A stretch of 64,000 nt of DNA from Paenibacillus glycanilyticus (GCF_023715145.1 NZ_JAMBNP010000002.1:744001-808000); one strand, 5' to 3'. Shown: positions 51,719 to 60,675, numbered from the stretch's first letter. Notes: a model not told the origin generated them from the letters alone. Made by a program: numbers and translations.

Positions 51719-51749
51719 ATCTTTCACCCTCCAACCCGTTTCCTCTATC

Positions 51750-53000
51750 TTAACCGCGGATTTGGCCGTTGCCGTAAACGCGGAATTTCGTTGATGTAAG
51801 AGCCGGCAGACCCATTGGCCCGCGCGCATGCAGCTTTTGCGTACTGATGCCGATCTCAGCTCCAAAGCCAAATTCAAAGCCGTCTGTAAAGCGGGTAGAG
51901 GCATTATGATACACGGCAGCCGCATCTACCTCGATAAGGAAACGCTCCGCATTGGCTGCGTTTTCCGTTACAATGCACTCCGAATGTTTGGTGCTGAACT
52001 TTAGGATATGGTCAAGCGCCTCATCTAAGTTTGCTACAATACGAATATTTAAAACATAATCGTTATATTCCGTTGCAAAATCCTGCTCGGTTGCAAGCTT
52101 CGCCTGCGAGATGCGTTCTGCCGTTTGCTTGTCGCCGCGCAATTCAACGTTCGCAGCGAGGAAACGGTCAGCGATTTGCTGCAGATGGCGTTCGGCGAAT
52201 GCTTCATGCAGCAGCAGCGTTTCCATCGAGTTGCAGACGGAAGGGCGCTGTACCTTAGCGTTGAAGGCGATGCGTTCCGCCATGTCATAATCCGCGCTCT
52301 CGTCCACGAACGTGTGACAGATGCCGGCGCCAGTCTCAATAACGGGAACCGTCGCATTTTCCACTACGTTACGGATCAGGGCTGCGCCGCCGCGTGGAAT
52401 AACAACATCCAGAAGCCCGGTTAATTTAAGCATTTCATTAACGGAAGCGCGGTCGGAATCTTCAATTAGCTGGATGGCATCCTGCGGCAAGTCGGTTCTT
52501 GCAAGTGCTTCGCGCAATACTTCAACTATCCGGCGGTTCGATTCGAGGGCAGCGGAGCCGCCGCGAAGGACAACGCAGTTGCCGGTTTTGAGGCACAAGC
52601 CAACAGCATCCACCGTAACGTTCGGACGGGCTTCGTAAATCATGCCGATAACGCCAAGCGGCACGCGGGATTTTTCCACGCGAAGACCGTTAGGGCGGTC
52701 AAATTGCTCAAGAAGCTCTCCTACTGGATCAGGAAGCTCCACGACTTCACGCAGTCCATCCGCGATGGCGGCAACGCGCTCTTCATTCAGGGCAAGGCGG
52801 TCCAGCAGGGAAGGGCTGGTGCCGTTCTCCCGGCCGCGCTCCAGATCCTTTGCATTTGCATCCATAATAGATGCCTGGTTCTCGATTAGGGCATTAGCCA
52901 TTGCAGTAAGCGCGGTATCTTTCTGCGCGGTCGTCATTTTGTTCATGATACTCGCGGCAGCTTGAGCTAAGGTTGCTTTTTGTCTCACTTCGCTTGTCAT
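51750..53000 (-). CDS. proA: Glutamate-5-semialdehyde dehydrogenase
   Basis: Reduces glutamyl phosphate to the semialdehyde. The 416-residue protein has VPLGVIGMIYEARPNVTVDAV near 115, VIPRGGAALIRNV near 208 and the catalytic cysteine in TGAGICHTFVDE near 250. AGGAGGA precedes the ATG. The 206-base gap between proB and this gene is filled by three 69-bp hairpin repeats, which could affect its expression relative to proB. Confidence 0.96.
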   Translation of the reverse strand: MTSEVRQKATLAQAAASIMNKMTTAQKDTALTAMANALIENQASIMDANAKDLERGRENGTSPSLLDRLALNEERVAAIADGLREVVELPDPVGELLEQFDRPNGLRVEKSRVPLGVIGMIYEARPNVTVDAVGLCLKTGNCVVLRGGSAALESNRRIVEVLREALARTDLPQDAIQLIEDSDRASVNEMLKLTGLLDVVIPRGGAALIRNVVENATVPVIETGAGICHTFVDESADYDMAERIAFNAKVQRPSVCNSMETLLLHEAFAERHLQQIADRFLAANVELRGDKQTAERISQAKLATEQDFATEYNDYVLNIRIVANLDEALDHILKFSTKHSECIVTENAANAERFLIEVDAAAVYHNASTRFTDGFEFGFGAEIGISTQKLHARGPMGLPALTSTKFRVYGNGQIRG

Positions 53001-53015
53001 TGTTGATTCCTCCTA

Positions 53016-53207
53016 AAAAGAATGACCACCCAATAAGCTGGAAAACAGCCTATTGTGGTGATTCTTGCATCGAAAGCATTGACTTAAAGAATGACCACCC
53101 AATAAGCTGGAAAACAGCTTATTGTGGTGATTCTTGCATCGAAAGCATTGACTTAAAGAATGACCACCCAATAGGCTGGAAAACAGCCTATTGTGGTGAT
53201 TCTTGCT
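53016..53207 (-). repeat. Three tandem 69-bp repeats with internal hairpins (proB-proA gap)
   Basis: Copies begin at 53017, 53086 and 53155, a period of exactly 69 bp; the last ends at 53207 without the spacer. Each has a hairpin of about 45 bp (GAATGACCACCC... against ...GTGGTGATTC around GAAAA) and a 24-bp spacer. One stem pair varies: copy 2 is A-T, copy 3 is G-C and copy 1 is the A/C mismatch between them. That is compensatory change, or a step in repeat exchange. No T run follows, so they are not terminators. Nothing else in the window resembles them. Confidence 0.93.
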
Positions 53208-54313
53208 TAACGCAGGGATACCCATTCGTCGCGGTGAATGACTTCGATTTGTCTGACGTCAACCCGGCGCTTGACCTCTTCCGTACTGAGTCCGGCAACC
53301 GCCTGAATCTGCCAGGCTTCATAGTTCACGACGCCTCGGCCGATCGTTTCTCCCGTCAGATTATTTACTTCCACAACGTCGCCGGAATGAAAATCGCCCT
53401 GGATTTCTCGAATGCCGGCTGGCAACAGGCTCTTCCCGCCAACGAGCAGGGCATGCTGCGCGCCATCGTCCACAATGATCCGGCCATGAGGCATGGAGTG
53501 GAAGCCCAGCCATTGCTTCTTCATTGGCAGGCTATGTAATTGGGTATCGAAATAAGTGCCTTTTCCGGTTCCGTCTACAGCTAATTGCAAATCGCCCGGC
53601 TGCTGAACCTTGCCGATGAAAGCCCGGACGCCACCTCGCATGGAGATACGCGCAGCCTCGATCTTGGAGCGCATGCCTCCGGTACCTACCGCAGAGCCTG
53701 CGCCGCCAGCAAGCTGCATAATTTCTTCCGATATCTGATCGACGCGCTCGATCTTGACAGCCTCCGGATTTTTCCGCGGATCCTCCGTATAGAGGCCGTC
53801 CATATCGGTAATCATGACAAGCTTGCTCGCTTTCGTCATAGCTGCAACAAGGGCGGACAGCTTATCATTATCGCCAAACTTCAGCTCAAGCTCATCCGTG
53901 GCTACCGTATCGTTTTCATTAATAATAGGTATAATGTGCAAACGAAGCAATTCCTCGATTGTCTTCAGCGCGTTCTGAATTCGCTTGCGGTTGGAGAAGT
54001 CTGCGCGCGTCAGCAGAATTTGCGCAACGCCAATGCCATACTCGCCGAAGGCTTCCTGGTAAGATTGCATGAGCAGGGCCTGACCAACCGCAGCCGCCGC
54101 TTGTTTCTCATGAACCGCTTTTGGCCTTGATGCGTAGCCGATCTGGCGGAATCCCGCGGCCACTGCGCCGGAGGTGACAAGAATAACAGGGCAGCCCCGC
54201 TTATGCAAATCTGCGAGTTCGGCTGCGAAATAGGTGATGCGTTCACGGTTTAAGCCGCCTTCTTCCGAGGTTAAGGAGCTGCTTCCGATTTTGACAACGA
54301 TTCTCTCCGACAT
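53207..54313 (-). CDS. proB: Glutamate 5-kinase with PUA domain
   Basis: Phosphorylates glutamate, the regulated first step to proline. From ATG 54313 it is 368 residues: an amino-acid kinase domain (VVKIGSSSLTSEEGG at 6-20, INENDTVATDEL near 150, GTGGMRSKIEAARIS near 215) and a C-terminal PUA domain from about 275 (GRIIVDDGAQHALLVGGKSLLP). An in-frame ATG at 54331 has no ribosome binding site. It lies directly after a T-box leader, so it is expected to respond to uncharged tRNA. Confidence 0.94.
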   Translation of the reverse strand: MSERIVVKIGSSSLTSEEGGLNRERITYFAAELADLHKRGCPVILVTSGAVAAGFRQIGYASRPKAVHEKQAAAAVGQALLMQSYQEAFGEYGIGVAQILLTRADFSNRKRIQNALKTIEELLRLHIIPIINENDTVATDELELKFGDNDKLSALVAAMTKASKLVMITDMDGLYTEDPRKNPEAVKIERVDQISEEIMQLAGGAGSAVGTGGMRSKIEAARISMRGGVRAFIGKVQQPGDLQLAVDGTGKGTYFDTQLHSLPMKKQWLGFHSMPHGRIIVDDGAQHALLVGGKSLLPAGIREIQGDFHSGDVVEVNNLTGETIGRGVVNYEAWQIQAVAGLSTEEVKRRVDVRQIEVIHRDEWVSLR

Positions 54314-54339
54314 CTTCTCATCCCATTTCATGACAAAAT

Positions 54340-54372
54340 AAAAAGACCTCCGTCCATAAAGGACGAAAGTCT
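54340..54372 (-). terminator. T-box regulated terminator
   Basis: A 12-base-pair stem with near-perfect pairing around TTTAT and a T run, competing with the antiterminator that contains the T-box core. Confidence 0.9.
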
Positions 54373-54590
54373 ATAGCTTCCGCGGTACCACCTTTGTTGA
54401 CCGAACGGCATACTTGCGCATCCAGGTCCATCTCAAGCCTCATAACAGGAGGCGCTGTCCGGCTCTCGCCGGCCGCTCGGGGGTTGGATTCAGCAAGGAA
54501 CCGAGGCAAATCTTGCAGCCTGATGGATTTGCTCTCTGAACACGGCCATCTCTCGCTTACTAGTCCCGTCAACACGTTACATCTTTAGTT
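54340..54590 (-). ncRNA. T-box leader of the pro operon
   Basis: Read on the minus strand, it contains the T-box core GGTGGTACCGCGGAAG (54394 down to 54379) and then a terminator, AGACTTTCGTCC with GGACGGAGGTCT and a T run (54372 to 54340). Upstream are Stem I elements: an AGTA loop-E half and AGAGAGC near the distal part. In the specifier region, TGAATCCAACCC can be read as GAA-UCC-A (Ser) or with CCA (Pro) one base on. As the target is proB, tRNA-Pro is the likely ligand, but the register is unresolved. Confidence 0.9.
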
Positions 54591-54596
54591 AATGTT

Positions 54597-54625
54597 AGCA
54601 TATCATGATCAATCCTTGCTGTAAA
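54597..54625 (-). promoter_or_regulatory. Sigma-A promoter of the T-box/pro operon
   Basis: On the minus strand TTTACA (54625-54620) and TATGCT (54602-54597) are separated by 17 bases. Transcription would begin near 54590, at the 5' end of the T-box. Confidence 0.7.
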
Positions 54626-54684
54626 GCAAGGCAATCGCCATAAAACATGCGGCAGACCGGGGATTAGCCGGTCTGCCGCACAGG

Positions 54685-55875
54685 TTAAAAGATGCCGAGC
54701 TTTCCGATCCGCTCGATCGCTTCAATAAGCCGTTCTTCGCTGGTCAATAGGCCTAGTCGGACGTAGCCTTCGCCATGCGTGCCGAATCCGTTGCCCGGCG
54801 CCACAACAACGTCAGCCTGCTCGAGGACAAGATCGGCAAAGGACTCCGAGGTATAGCCTTCCGGAACAGGAAGCCAGCAGAAGAAGGAACCGCCTGGACG
54901 GTCAGCCTTCCAGCCGATCCGATCCAGTGCGCCAAATACCGCTTCACGGCGGCTCTCGTAACGGGCGGTAAGTTCGGCAACACAATCCTGTGGACCGGTA
55001 AGGGCAAGAGCGGCCGCTTCCTGAATACCGCCGAACAAGCTGCAGTAGTAGTGGTCTTGGATCAGATTGATCAGCGAAACGATCTGAGCGTTGCCAATTG
55101 CAAAACCAACGCGCCAGCCGGCCATATTGTACGTTTTGGAAAGGGTATAGAACTCGACGCCCACTTCCTTGGCTCCCGGCGTCTGAAGGAAGCTGACCGG
55201 CTTCTTGCCGTCAAAGCCGATAGCCCCATAGGCAAAGTCGCTCGCAACAACTACGCCCGTACGGCGCGCGAATGCTACGGTTTCTTCATAGAACTTGGAG
55301 TCCGCAACAGCGCCCGTCGGGTTATTCGGGTAATTGATGAACATCAGCTTGGCGCGCTTCAATGCTTCCTGATCAATGGCGTTATAATCCGGAAGGAAGC
55401 GGTTATCCGCAGTCAGCGGCATGAAGCTCATCTCGGCGCCGGAAAGCGCAACGCCAGACCAATAGTCCGGATAGCCCGGATCAGGTACCAGGCAGACATC
55501 GCCAGGATTAAGAAGGCATTGGCTGATTTCCACCAGGCCTGTTTTGCCGCCAAACAAGATAGCAACTTCGGTAGCAGGGTCGACCTCAACGCCATAATCT
55601 TCTTTATAACGGTGAGCAACCGCTTCTTTCAGGAACGAATAGCCGCTGAATGGCGGATAACGATGGTACATCGGATTCGCTGATGCTTCCTGCATTTTTG
55701 CTACGATATGGGGAGGGGTAGGCTGATCGGGATTGCCTTGCCCCAGATTAATAACGTCACGGCCTTTAGCCGCCTGGGCATTCGCCTTGCCGACAAGCTT
55801 GGCGAAAAACTGCGTAGGCAGCGCCGTCATGCGGTCTGCCGGTTTGATTACATGCTCACTAACTTGAGTCTCCAT
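54685..55875 (-). CDS. mtnE: PLP-dependent aminotransferase, likely methionine aminotransferase MtnE
   Basis: A class I aminotransferase. From ATG 55875 it is 396 residues, with INLGQGNPDQPTPPHIV near 42, the phosphate/PLP region NYPNNPTGAV and the PLP lysine in TLSKTYNMAGWRVGFA near 235. This matches MtnE (YkrV) of B. subtilis, which transaminates ketomethylthiobutyrate to methionine. The neighbouring mtnU and mtnWXB support that. GTG 55890 is an alternative start, but GGAGTG fits ATG 55875. Confidence 0.85.
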   Translation of the reverse strand: METQVSEHVIKPADRMTALPTQFFAKLVGKANAQAAKGRDVINLGQGNPDQPTPPHIVAKMQEASANPMYHRYPPFSGYSFLKEAVAHRYKEDYGVEVDPATEVAILFGGKTGLVEISQCLLNPGDVCLVPDPGYPDYWSGVALSGAEMSFMPLTADNRFLPDYNAIDQEALKRAKLMFINYPNNPTGAVADSKFYEETVAFARRTGVVVASDFAYGAIGFDGKKPVSFLQTPGAKEVGVEFYTLSKTYNMAGWRVGFAIGNAQIVSLINLIQDHYYCSLFGGIQEAAALALTGPQDCVAELTARYESRREAVFGALDRIGWKADRPGGSFFCWLPVPEGYTSESFADLVLEQADVVVAPGNGFGTHGEGYVRLGLLTSEERLIEAIERIGKLGIF

Positions 55876-55997
55876 TTGCTCACACTCCACACATAATTGC
55901 TCTCTAATCGATAGTACGACATTTATTTAAATGTAGCATGTCAAAACCTCTTATGTCGAGCTATTTAGTCGGCATGGAATGGGCAAGATGGCTTTTA

Positions 55998-56447
55998 TTA
56001 TTCGGCCGGAATTCCGATTTTCTTAATAAACGGTTTAATGTCTTCCTTAAAGAGCAGAAGGAAAGGTCTGCGCTGTTCGTCGAAGACAAGAAGAAGCGGC
56101 GGTTTGCCGTCGCAATAGAACAGGAACACATCATCGGCCAGCAGCTTCGTGCCGTTCACCGTAATGGTGACGGGCTTCTCGAGCGGGACGCGGTAGACAT
56201 AGTTGCAGCTGTCGTCATTCGTAAGCTGCGGGGCAAGTCCGGTGACGGATGCAATCCATTTGTTCGCAAACTCCTGATATTCCTTGTCGTTTGGCGTAGT
56301 AAAGATCACTTTGCCGGCTTTAACGTCAAATACCTGCACAGGCTTAAAAGGCTGATCCTCCGGCGAAGCCGCGAAGGCGGAGGATGAGGCGAAGGCAAAC
56401 ATGAAGCACAAGGCGAGCAGCATGGCTGCTAATCGTTTCTGGCGCAT
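55998..56447 (-). CDS. Secreted hypothetical protein (149 aa)
   Basis: A clear signal peptide (residues 1-27, ending SSSAFAAS) precedes a mature domain of about 120 residues with two cysteines and beta-strand-rich segments (YVYRVPLEKPVTITVNGTKL, DVFLFYCDGKPPLLLVFDEQ). The start follows AAAAGGAG. It lies between mtnE and mtnU but has no visible link to methionine salvage. No family recognised. Confidence 0.78.
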   Translation of the reverse strand: MRQKRLAAMLLALCFMFAFASSSAFAASPEDQPFKPVQVFDVKAGKVIFTTPNDKEYQEFANKWIASVTGLAPQLTNDDSCNYVYRVPLEKPVTITVNGTKLLADDVFLFYCDGKPPLLLVFDEQRRPFLLLFKEDIKPFIKKIGIPAE

Positions 56448-56621
56448 GATCTTAGTCTCCTTTTACGGGAATGAATAACTCTTCTCCATTAATCTGTCCA
56501 TCTTGACACAGAACCATGAGAAGGTATCATTAGGGAAAAGCTCATACTAATGAAGCAGGATTGACTGCAAACGGCATATTTGCCTTATTGTGCAGCCATT
56601 TTTTGGAGGAGGAATACAGAA

Positions 56622-57416
56622 GTGACACAACCATTGCGAATTGCGTTATTGCAAATGAACATAGAGATAGGACAGCCGGACGCGAATTTCGCCAAGCTGG
56701 CCAGCATGCTGGAGGAGGCGGCTTCCCAGCCCAATAAGCCCGATGTCATTGTATTTCCTGAAATGTGGAATACAGGCTATGCCTTGACCGAGATTACGGA
56801 GCTTGCGGATCCTCAAGGCGAGCGCACGATTGCGTACCTGTCGGACTTCAGCCGTAAGCACGGCGTTCATATTATTGCCGGATCTATTGCTGAAGGCCGC
56901 GAGGACGGCGTATACAATACGATCTTTGCCTTTGACCGCGACGGCAACCAAACCGGGGATTACTCGAAAATTCACTTGTTCCGCTTAATGGACGAAGAGA
57001 AGTATTTGGCGGCGGGCGATAAGCTTGGCAGGCTGGAAATTGAGGGAGCAGGCGCGGGCATGATGATCTGCTATGACATCCGGTTCCCGGAGCTGGCCAG
57101 AAAGCTTGCCTTGGATGGAGCTAAGCTGCTCTTTGTTCCGGCTGAATGGCCGCATCCAAGACTCCATCACTGGCGGACGCTTCTGACTGCACGGGCAATC
57201 GAGAACCAGATGTTCGTTATTGCATGCAACCGCGTAGGCGTAAGCGGAGATACTCATTTCTTCGGCCATTCCATGATTCTTGACCCTTGGGGCGAGACGA
57301 TTGCGGAAGCGGGCGAAGAAGAGACGATCGTATATGCCGAGATTGACTTGTCTCTCGTAGATACGGTACGCGGCAGAATCCCGGTATTCGAGGATCGCAG
57401 ACCTTCCTTATATTAA
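56622..57416 (+). CDS. mtnU: Nitrilase-family carbon-nitrogen hydrolase (MtnU-like)
   Basis: 264 residues from GTG 56622, behind GGAGGAGG (56605-56612). The nitrilase triad is present: Glu in FPEMWN near 46, Lys in SKIHLFR near 112 and Cys in MMICYDIRFPE near 148. MtnU/YkrU of B. subtilis is an omega-amidase-type enzyme encoded next to mtnE that acts on alpha-ketoglutaramate from glutamine-dependent transamination. Context makes that the best assignment. Confidence 0.85.
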   Translation: MTQPLRIALLQMNIEIGQPDANFAKLASMLEEAASQPNKPDVIVFPEMWNTGYALTEITELADPQGERTIAYLSDFSRKHGVHIIAGSIAEGREDGVYNTIFAFDRDGNQTGDYSKIHLFRLMDEEKYLAAGDKLGRLEIEGAGAGMMICYDIRFPELARKLALDGAKLLFVPAEWPHPRLHHWRTLLTARAIENQMFVIACNRVGVSGDTHFFGHSMILDPWGETIAEAGEEETIVYAEIDLSLVDTVRGRIPVFEDRRPSLY

Positions 57417-57420
57417 TAAG

Positions 57421-58314
57421 TTACTTGTATTGACTGATTGTCTTATTCATCGTTTCGATAAACGCCACGGCCGCTTTGGACAAATATCGTCCCTTGCGGC
57501 TGGCGATAATCAAGGTCCGCGAAGGACGGTCCTTAAGCGATAAATAAACAGGCACGAAATCGCCGCCAGCCGCCCGGGTCAGCATCTTCGGGACAAAGGT
57601 GACGCCCATGCCGCCCGCAATAAGCGATTGAACCGTCTCAATGTTGCTGCTCTCAAACACGATATTAGGCGTAAAACCGGCCTGCTGACACAAATTCACG
57701 AGAATTTGCCGGAAGCCCTGGCCTTTTTTCAAGCCAACAAACGGCTCATCCCGCAGCTCCTCAATCGAAATCTCATCCACGCGTCCGGCAAGGCGATGGC
57801 TGGGAGGGACAGCCAAGCAGATTTCTTCTTCCATTAGAGGCTCCCATTCCAGCGTCTGGTCGACGAGCGGAAGAGTGAGAAGGCTTATATCCGTCCCCCC
57901 GTTAGCCGTAAGCTGCTCCAGCTTGACGGTCGTGTCTTCTACCAAGATAACCTCGATCTGAGGGTATAGCTCGCCGAAGACCGGAAGCACAAGCGGCAGA
58001 ATATGCGATCCGGTAATAGGCAGGGTTCCGACTACAAGACGTCCTCGCTTCATCTGCGCCATATCGTCCATTTCTTGCTTTAATTGTTCAATGGCATCCA
58101 GAATCGACTGGGATTTGTCCACAAACACTTGGCCGGCCTGCGTCAGCTCGACGGAATTGGTTGTGCGGCGGAACAACAGAACGCCAAGCTCCTGTTCTAG
58201 CTTCGACAGCTGCTGACTGAGCGAAGGCTGAGCAATGTGCAGCTTCTCGGCAGCGCGCGAAAAATTTTTCTCAATGGCGATTTGTATCACGTATTGAAGT
58301 TGTCTAAGTTCCAT
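57421..58314 (-). CDS. LysR-family transcriptional regulator
   Basis: 297 residues with an N-terminal winged helix (MELRQLQYVIQIAIEKNFSRAAEKL and AQPSLSQQLSKLEQELG, residues 1-60) and a LysR substrate-binding domain from about 90 to 295. ATG 58314 fits the AAGGGG site; ATG 58323 is too close to it. It is divergent from leuCD, and a TTATAG-N7-CTATAA box lies in the shared gap. A leuCD activator is the simplest reading, but the inducer is unknown. Confidence 0.9.
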   Translation of the reverse strand: MELRQLQYVIQIAIEKNFSRAAEKLHIAQPSLSQQLSKLEQELGVLLFRRTTNSVELTQAGQVFVDKSQSILDAIEQLKQEMDDMAQMKRGRLVVGTLPITGSHILPLVLPVFGELYPQIEVILVEDTTVKLEQLTANGGTDISLLTLPLVDQTLEWEPLMEEEICLAVPPSHRLAGRVDEISIEELRDEPFVGLKKGQGFRQILVNLCQQAGFTPNIVFESSNIETVQSLIAGGMGVTFVPKMLTRAAGGDFVPVYLSLKDRPSRTLIIASRKGRYLSKAAVAFIETMNKTISQYK

Positions 58315-58360
58315 TACCAGCATTCCCCTTATAGTTCAAATGAGAATAGTTATCGTTATT

Positions 58361-58379
58361 TTATAGTTATTGCCTATAA
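58361..58379. promoter_or_regulatory. LysR-type operator candidate between lysR and leuC
   Basis: TTATAG-N7-CTATAA (58361-58379) is a perfect inverted repeat with the T-N11-A core of LysR operators. It overlaps a second one, GTTAT-N5-ATAAC (58366-58380), in the divergent gap. Confidence 0.55.
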
Positions 58380-58483
58380 CCATTATAGATATTATATCTT
58401 GGTTGAATCAAGAAGGAGATGCTATGCTATTAACATCTAATAGAGCAAAGCGATGAATTCGCTTGAACGATGGGGTGAATATA

Positions 58484-59899
58484 ATGACGAAAAGAACACT
58501 GTTTGAGAAAATCTGGGATAATCACGTCATTCATCAGGAAGAGGGCAAGCCAAGCATTATTTATATCGACCTGCATCTGGTGCATGAAGTAACATCGCCG
58601 CAAGCATTCGAAGGACTCCGCATGACGAACCGCAAAGTTCGCCGTCCTGACCTGACATTCGCGACAATGGATCACAACGTTCCAACGAAGGACCGTTTCA
58701 ATATTAAAGACCCGATCTCCAAACAACAGATCGATACGCTGACGCAAAACTGCGCGGACTTCGGCGTTAAATTGTTCGACCTGAACAACATCGACCAAGG
58801 CGTCGTGCACGTTATGGGTCCAGAGATTGGCCTCACTTACCCGGGCAAAACGATCGTTTGCGGCGACAGCCACACTTCGACGCACGGCGCGTTTGGCGCA
58901 CTTGCTTTCGGTATCGGCACATCCGAGGTTGAGCACGTTATGGCTACGCAGTGTTTGCAGCAAGCAAAGCCTAAAACAATGGAAGTCCGCTTCAACGGTT
59001 CCCGTAAACCAGGCGTAACAGCGAAGGACTTGATCCTCGGCGTTATCGCGAAATACGGCACAGACTTCGCAACAGGCTTTGTTATCGAATACACAGGCGA
59101 AGCTATCCGCACTCTGACAATGGAAGAGCGTATGACCGTCTGCAACATGTCGATCGAAGGCGGCGCACGCGCAGGTCTGATCGCACCGGACGAAACAACG
59201 TTCAACTACCTGAGAGGCCGCGAATATGCGCCTGCTAACTATGATGAAGCGGTGGAAGACTGGAGAAAGCTTACAACGGACGAAGGCGCGGCATACGACG
59301 TTGTTGTTGAATTCGATGTGGATTCCCTGATTCCGCAAGTAACTTGGGGCACAAGCCCGGGCATGGGTACAGACATCACTTCTTCCGTTCCGTTCCCTAA
59401 AGACCTTCCAACTGAAAACGAGCGCAAAGCTGCGGAAAAAGCGCTTGAATATATGGATCTGAAACCGGGTACGCCAATGTCCGAAATCGAGATCGACTAT
59501 GTCTTTATCGGTTCCTGCACAAACGGCCGTATCGAAGACCTTCGTGCCGCTGCCGAGATCGCGCGCGGCTACAAAGTAAGCGAGAAAGTAACGGCAATCG
59601 TTGTTCCGGGCTCCGGACGCGTTAAGCTGCAAGCGGAAAAAGAAGGCCTCGACAAAATCTTCGTTGAAGCTGGTTTTGAATGGCGCGAAGCGGGCTGCTC
59701 GATGTGTCTTGCAATGAACCCGGACGTTCTGGAGCCAGGTCAACGCTGCGCGTCGACATCCAACCGCAACTTCGAAGGCCGTCAAGGCCGCGACGGACGT
59801 ACGCATCTGGTATCGCCGGCAATGGCAGCTGCCGCTGCAATCAAAGGCCGCTTCACCGATGTGCGCGACTGGAATGTGAAATCCGAAGTGTTGAACTAA
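58484..59899 (+). CDS. leuC: 3-isopropylmalate dehydratase large subunit
   Basis: Isomerises 2- to 3-isopropylmalate in leucine synthesis with LeuD. From ATG 58484 (after GGGGTGA) the protein is 471 residues. The aconitase-type [4Fe-4S] cysteines are in GSCTNGR near 345 and [10 protein letters not shown] near 407-410; [12 protein letters not shown] near 128 is the substrate loop. leuA and leuB are not nearby, so leuCD forms a separate unit here. Confidence 0.97.
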   Translation: MTKRTLFEKIWDNHVIHQEEGKPSIIYIDLHLVHEVTSPQAFEGLRMTNRKVRRPDLTFATMDHNVPTKDRFNIKDPISKQQIDTLTQNCADFGVKLFDLNNIDQGVVHVMGPEIGLTYPGKTIVCGDSHTSTHGAFGALAFGIGTSEVEHVMATQCLQQAKPKTMEVRFNGSRKPGVTAKDLILGVIAKYGTDFATGFVIEYTGEAIRTLTMEERMTVCNMSIEGGARAGLIAPDETTFNYLRGREYAPANYDEAVEDWRKLTTDEGAAYDVVVEFDVDSLIPQVTWGTSPGMGTDITSSVPFPKDLPTENERKAAEKALEYMDLKPGTPMSEIEIDYVFIGSCTNGRIEDLRAAAEIARGYKVSEKVTAIVVPGSGRVKLQAEKEGLDKIFVEAGFEWREAGCSMCLAMNPDVLEPGQRCASTSNRNFEGRQGRDGRTHLVSPAMAAAAAIKGRFTDVRDWNVKSEVLN

Positions 59900-59929
59900 T
59901 TGAACGTGTGAGAGAGGGGTATTACCGAT

Positions 59930-60529
59930 ATGGAACCATTTAAAAAACTGACGGGCATCGTTGCCCCGGTCGACCGCGTAAACGTCGACACGGACGCTAT
60001 CATCCCTAAACAATTCTTGAAACGCATTGAGCGCAGCGGCTTTGGCCAATTCTTGTTCTATGAATGGCGTTTCCACAGAAACGGCGAGGTAAACACGGAG
60101 TTTGAACCAAACAAACCGCGTTACGAAGGCGCTTCTGTCCTGATCTCCCGTGCCAACTTTGGCTGCGGCTCTTCCCGTGAGCATGCGCCTTGGGCAATTC
60201 TCGACTATGGCTTCAAAGTGGTTATCGCTCCGTCGTATGCAGACATTTTCTACAACAACTGCTTCCAAAACGGCATCCTGCCAATTAAGCTGAGCGAAGA
60301 GCAAGTCGAAGACCTGTTCCAACGCACGGCGAAGCATGACGGCTACAAGTTAACAGTTGATCTGGAAAACAAAAAACTGACTGACGAATACGGTCTTGAT
60401 CTTGCGTTTGATCTTGATGAGCACCGCCGTCAATTCTTGCTTCTCGGACTGGACAATATCGGTCTGACGCTGCAGCATCAAGACGAGATTACAGCATACG
60501 AACAAAAGCGTCCTGCCTATTTGGGTTAA
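59930..60529 (+). CDS. leuD: 3-isopropylmalate dehydratase small subunit
   Basis: The swivelling domain of isopropylmalate isomerase. 199 residues with VNVDTDAIIPKQFLKRI near 19 and NFGCGSSREHAPWA near 77, the substrate-binding serines and arginine. GAGAGGGG precedes the ATG, 30 bases after leuC. The C-terminal LDNIGLTLQHQDEITAYE is standard for the family. Confidence 0.97.
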   Translation: MEPFKKLTGIVAPVDRVNVDTDAIIPKQFLKRIERSGFGQFLFYEWRFHRNGEVNTEFEPNKPRYEGASVLISRANFGCGSSREHAPWAILDYGFKVVIAPSYADIFYNNCFQNGILPIKLSEEQVEDLFQRTAKHDGYKLTVDLENKKLTDEYGLDLAFDLDEHRRQFLLLGLDNIGLTLQHQDEITAYEQKRPAYLG

Positions 60530-60631
60530 TAGATAGCGTAAACGGCTGCTCCGTTCTTGGGAGCAGCATGCGTTTCGCAGGAGAAATATAAGCCTCGGTA
60601 TAAAGAAAATTTATACTTTCTTATATTCGGA

Positions 60632-60675
60632 AGGAGGGCAGCTCTTCAATAGAAGAAGAGTTGCCCTCTTTTTTC
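60632..60675 (+). terminator. Terminator after leuCD
   Basis: GAGGGCAGCTCTTC pairs with GAAGAGTTGCCCTC (one G-T pair) around a seven-base loop, followed by six T residues. Confidence 0.93.

Noticed and set aside
53016..53207. CRISPR array
   Set aside because: The 69-bp unit repeats whole, so the intervening 24 bp are identical instead of being unique spacers, and no cas genes are near.
52973..53539. Open frame reading through the 69-bp repeats (SWKTAYCGDS repeated)
   Set aside because: A period of 69 (a multiple of three) keeps any frame open through the repeats. It runs opposite to proB and has no support as a gene.
55876..56621. S-box (SAM) riboswitch upstream of mtnE or mtnU
   Set aside because: The gaps on both sides of the secreted-protein gene show neither the conserved S-box start nor a following terminator.
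58430..60337. 635-codon antisense frame opposite leuC and leuD
   Set aside because: Both leu genes are unmistakable. The antisense product is rich in Cys, Phe, Arg and His, as expected of a shadow frame.
60545..60567. Hairpin GCTGCTCC/GGAGCAGC after leuD as terminator
   Set aside because: No T run follows. The real terminator is at 60632-60675; this hairpin may only protect the mRNA 3' end.
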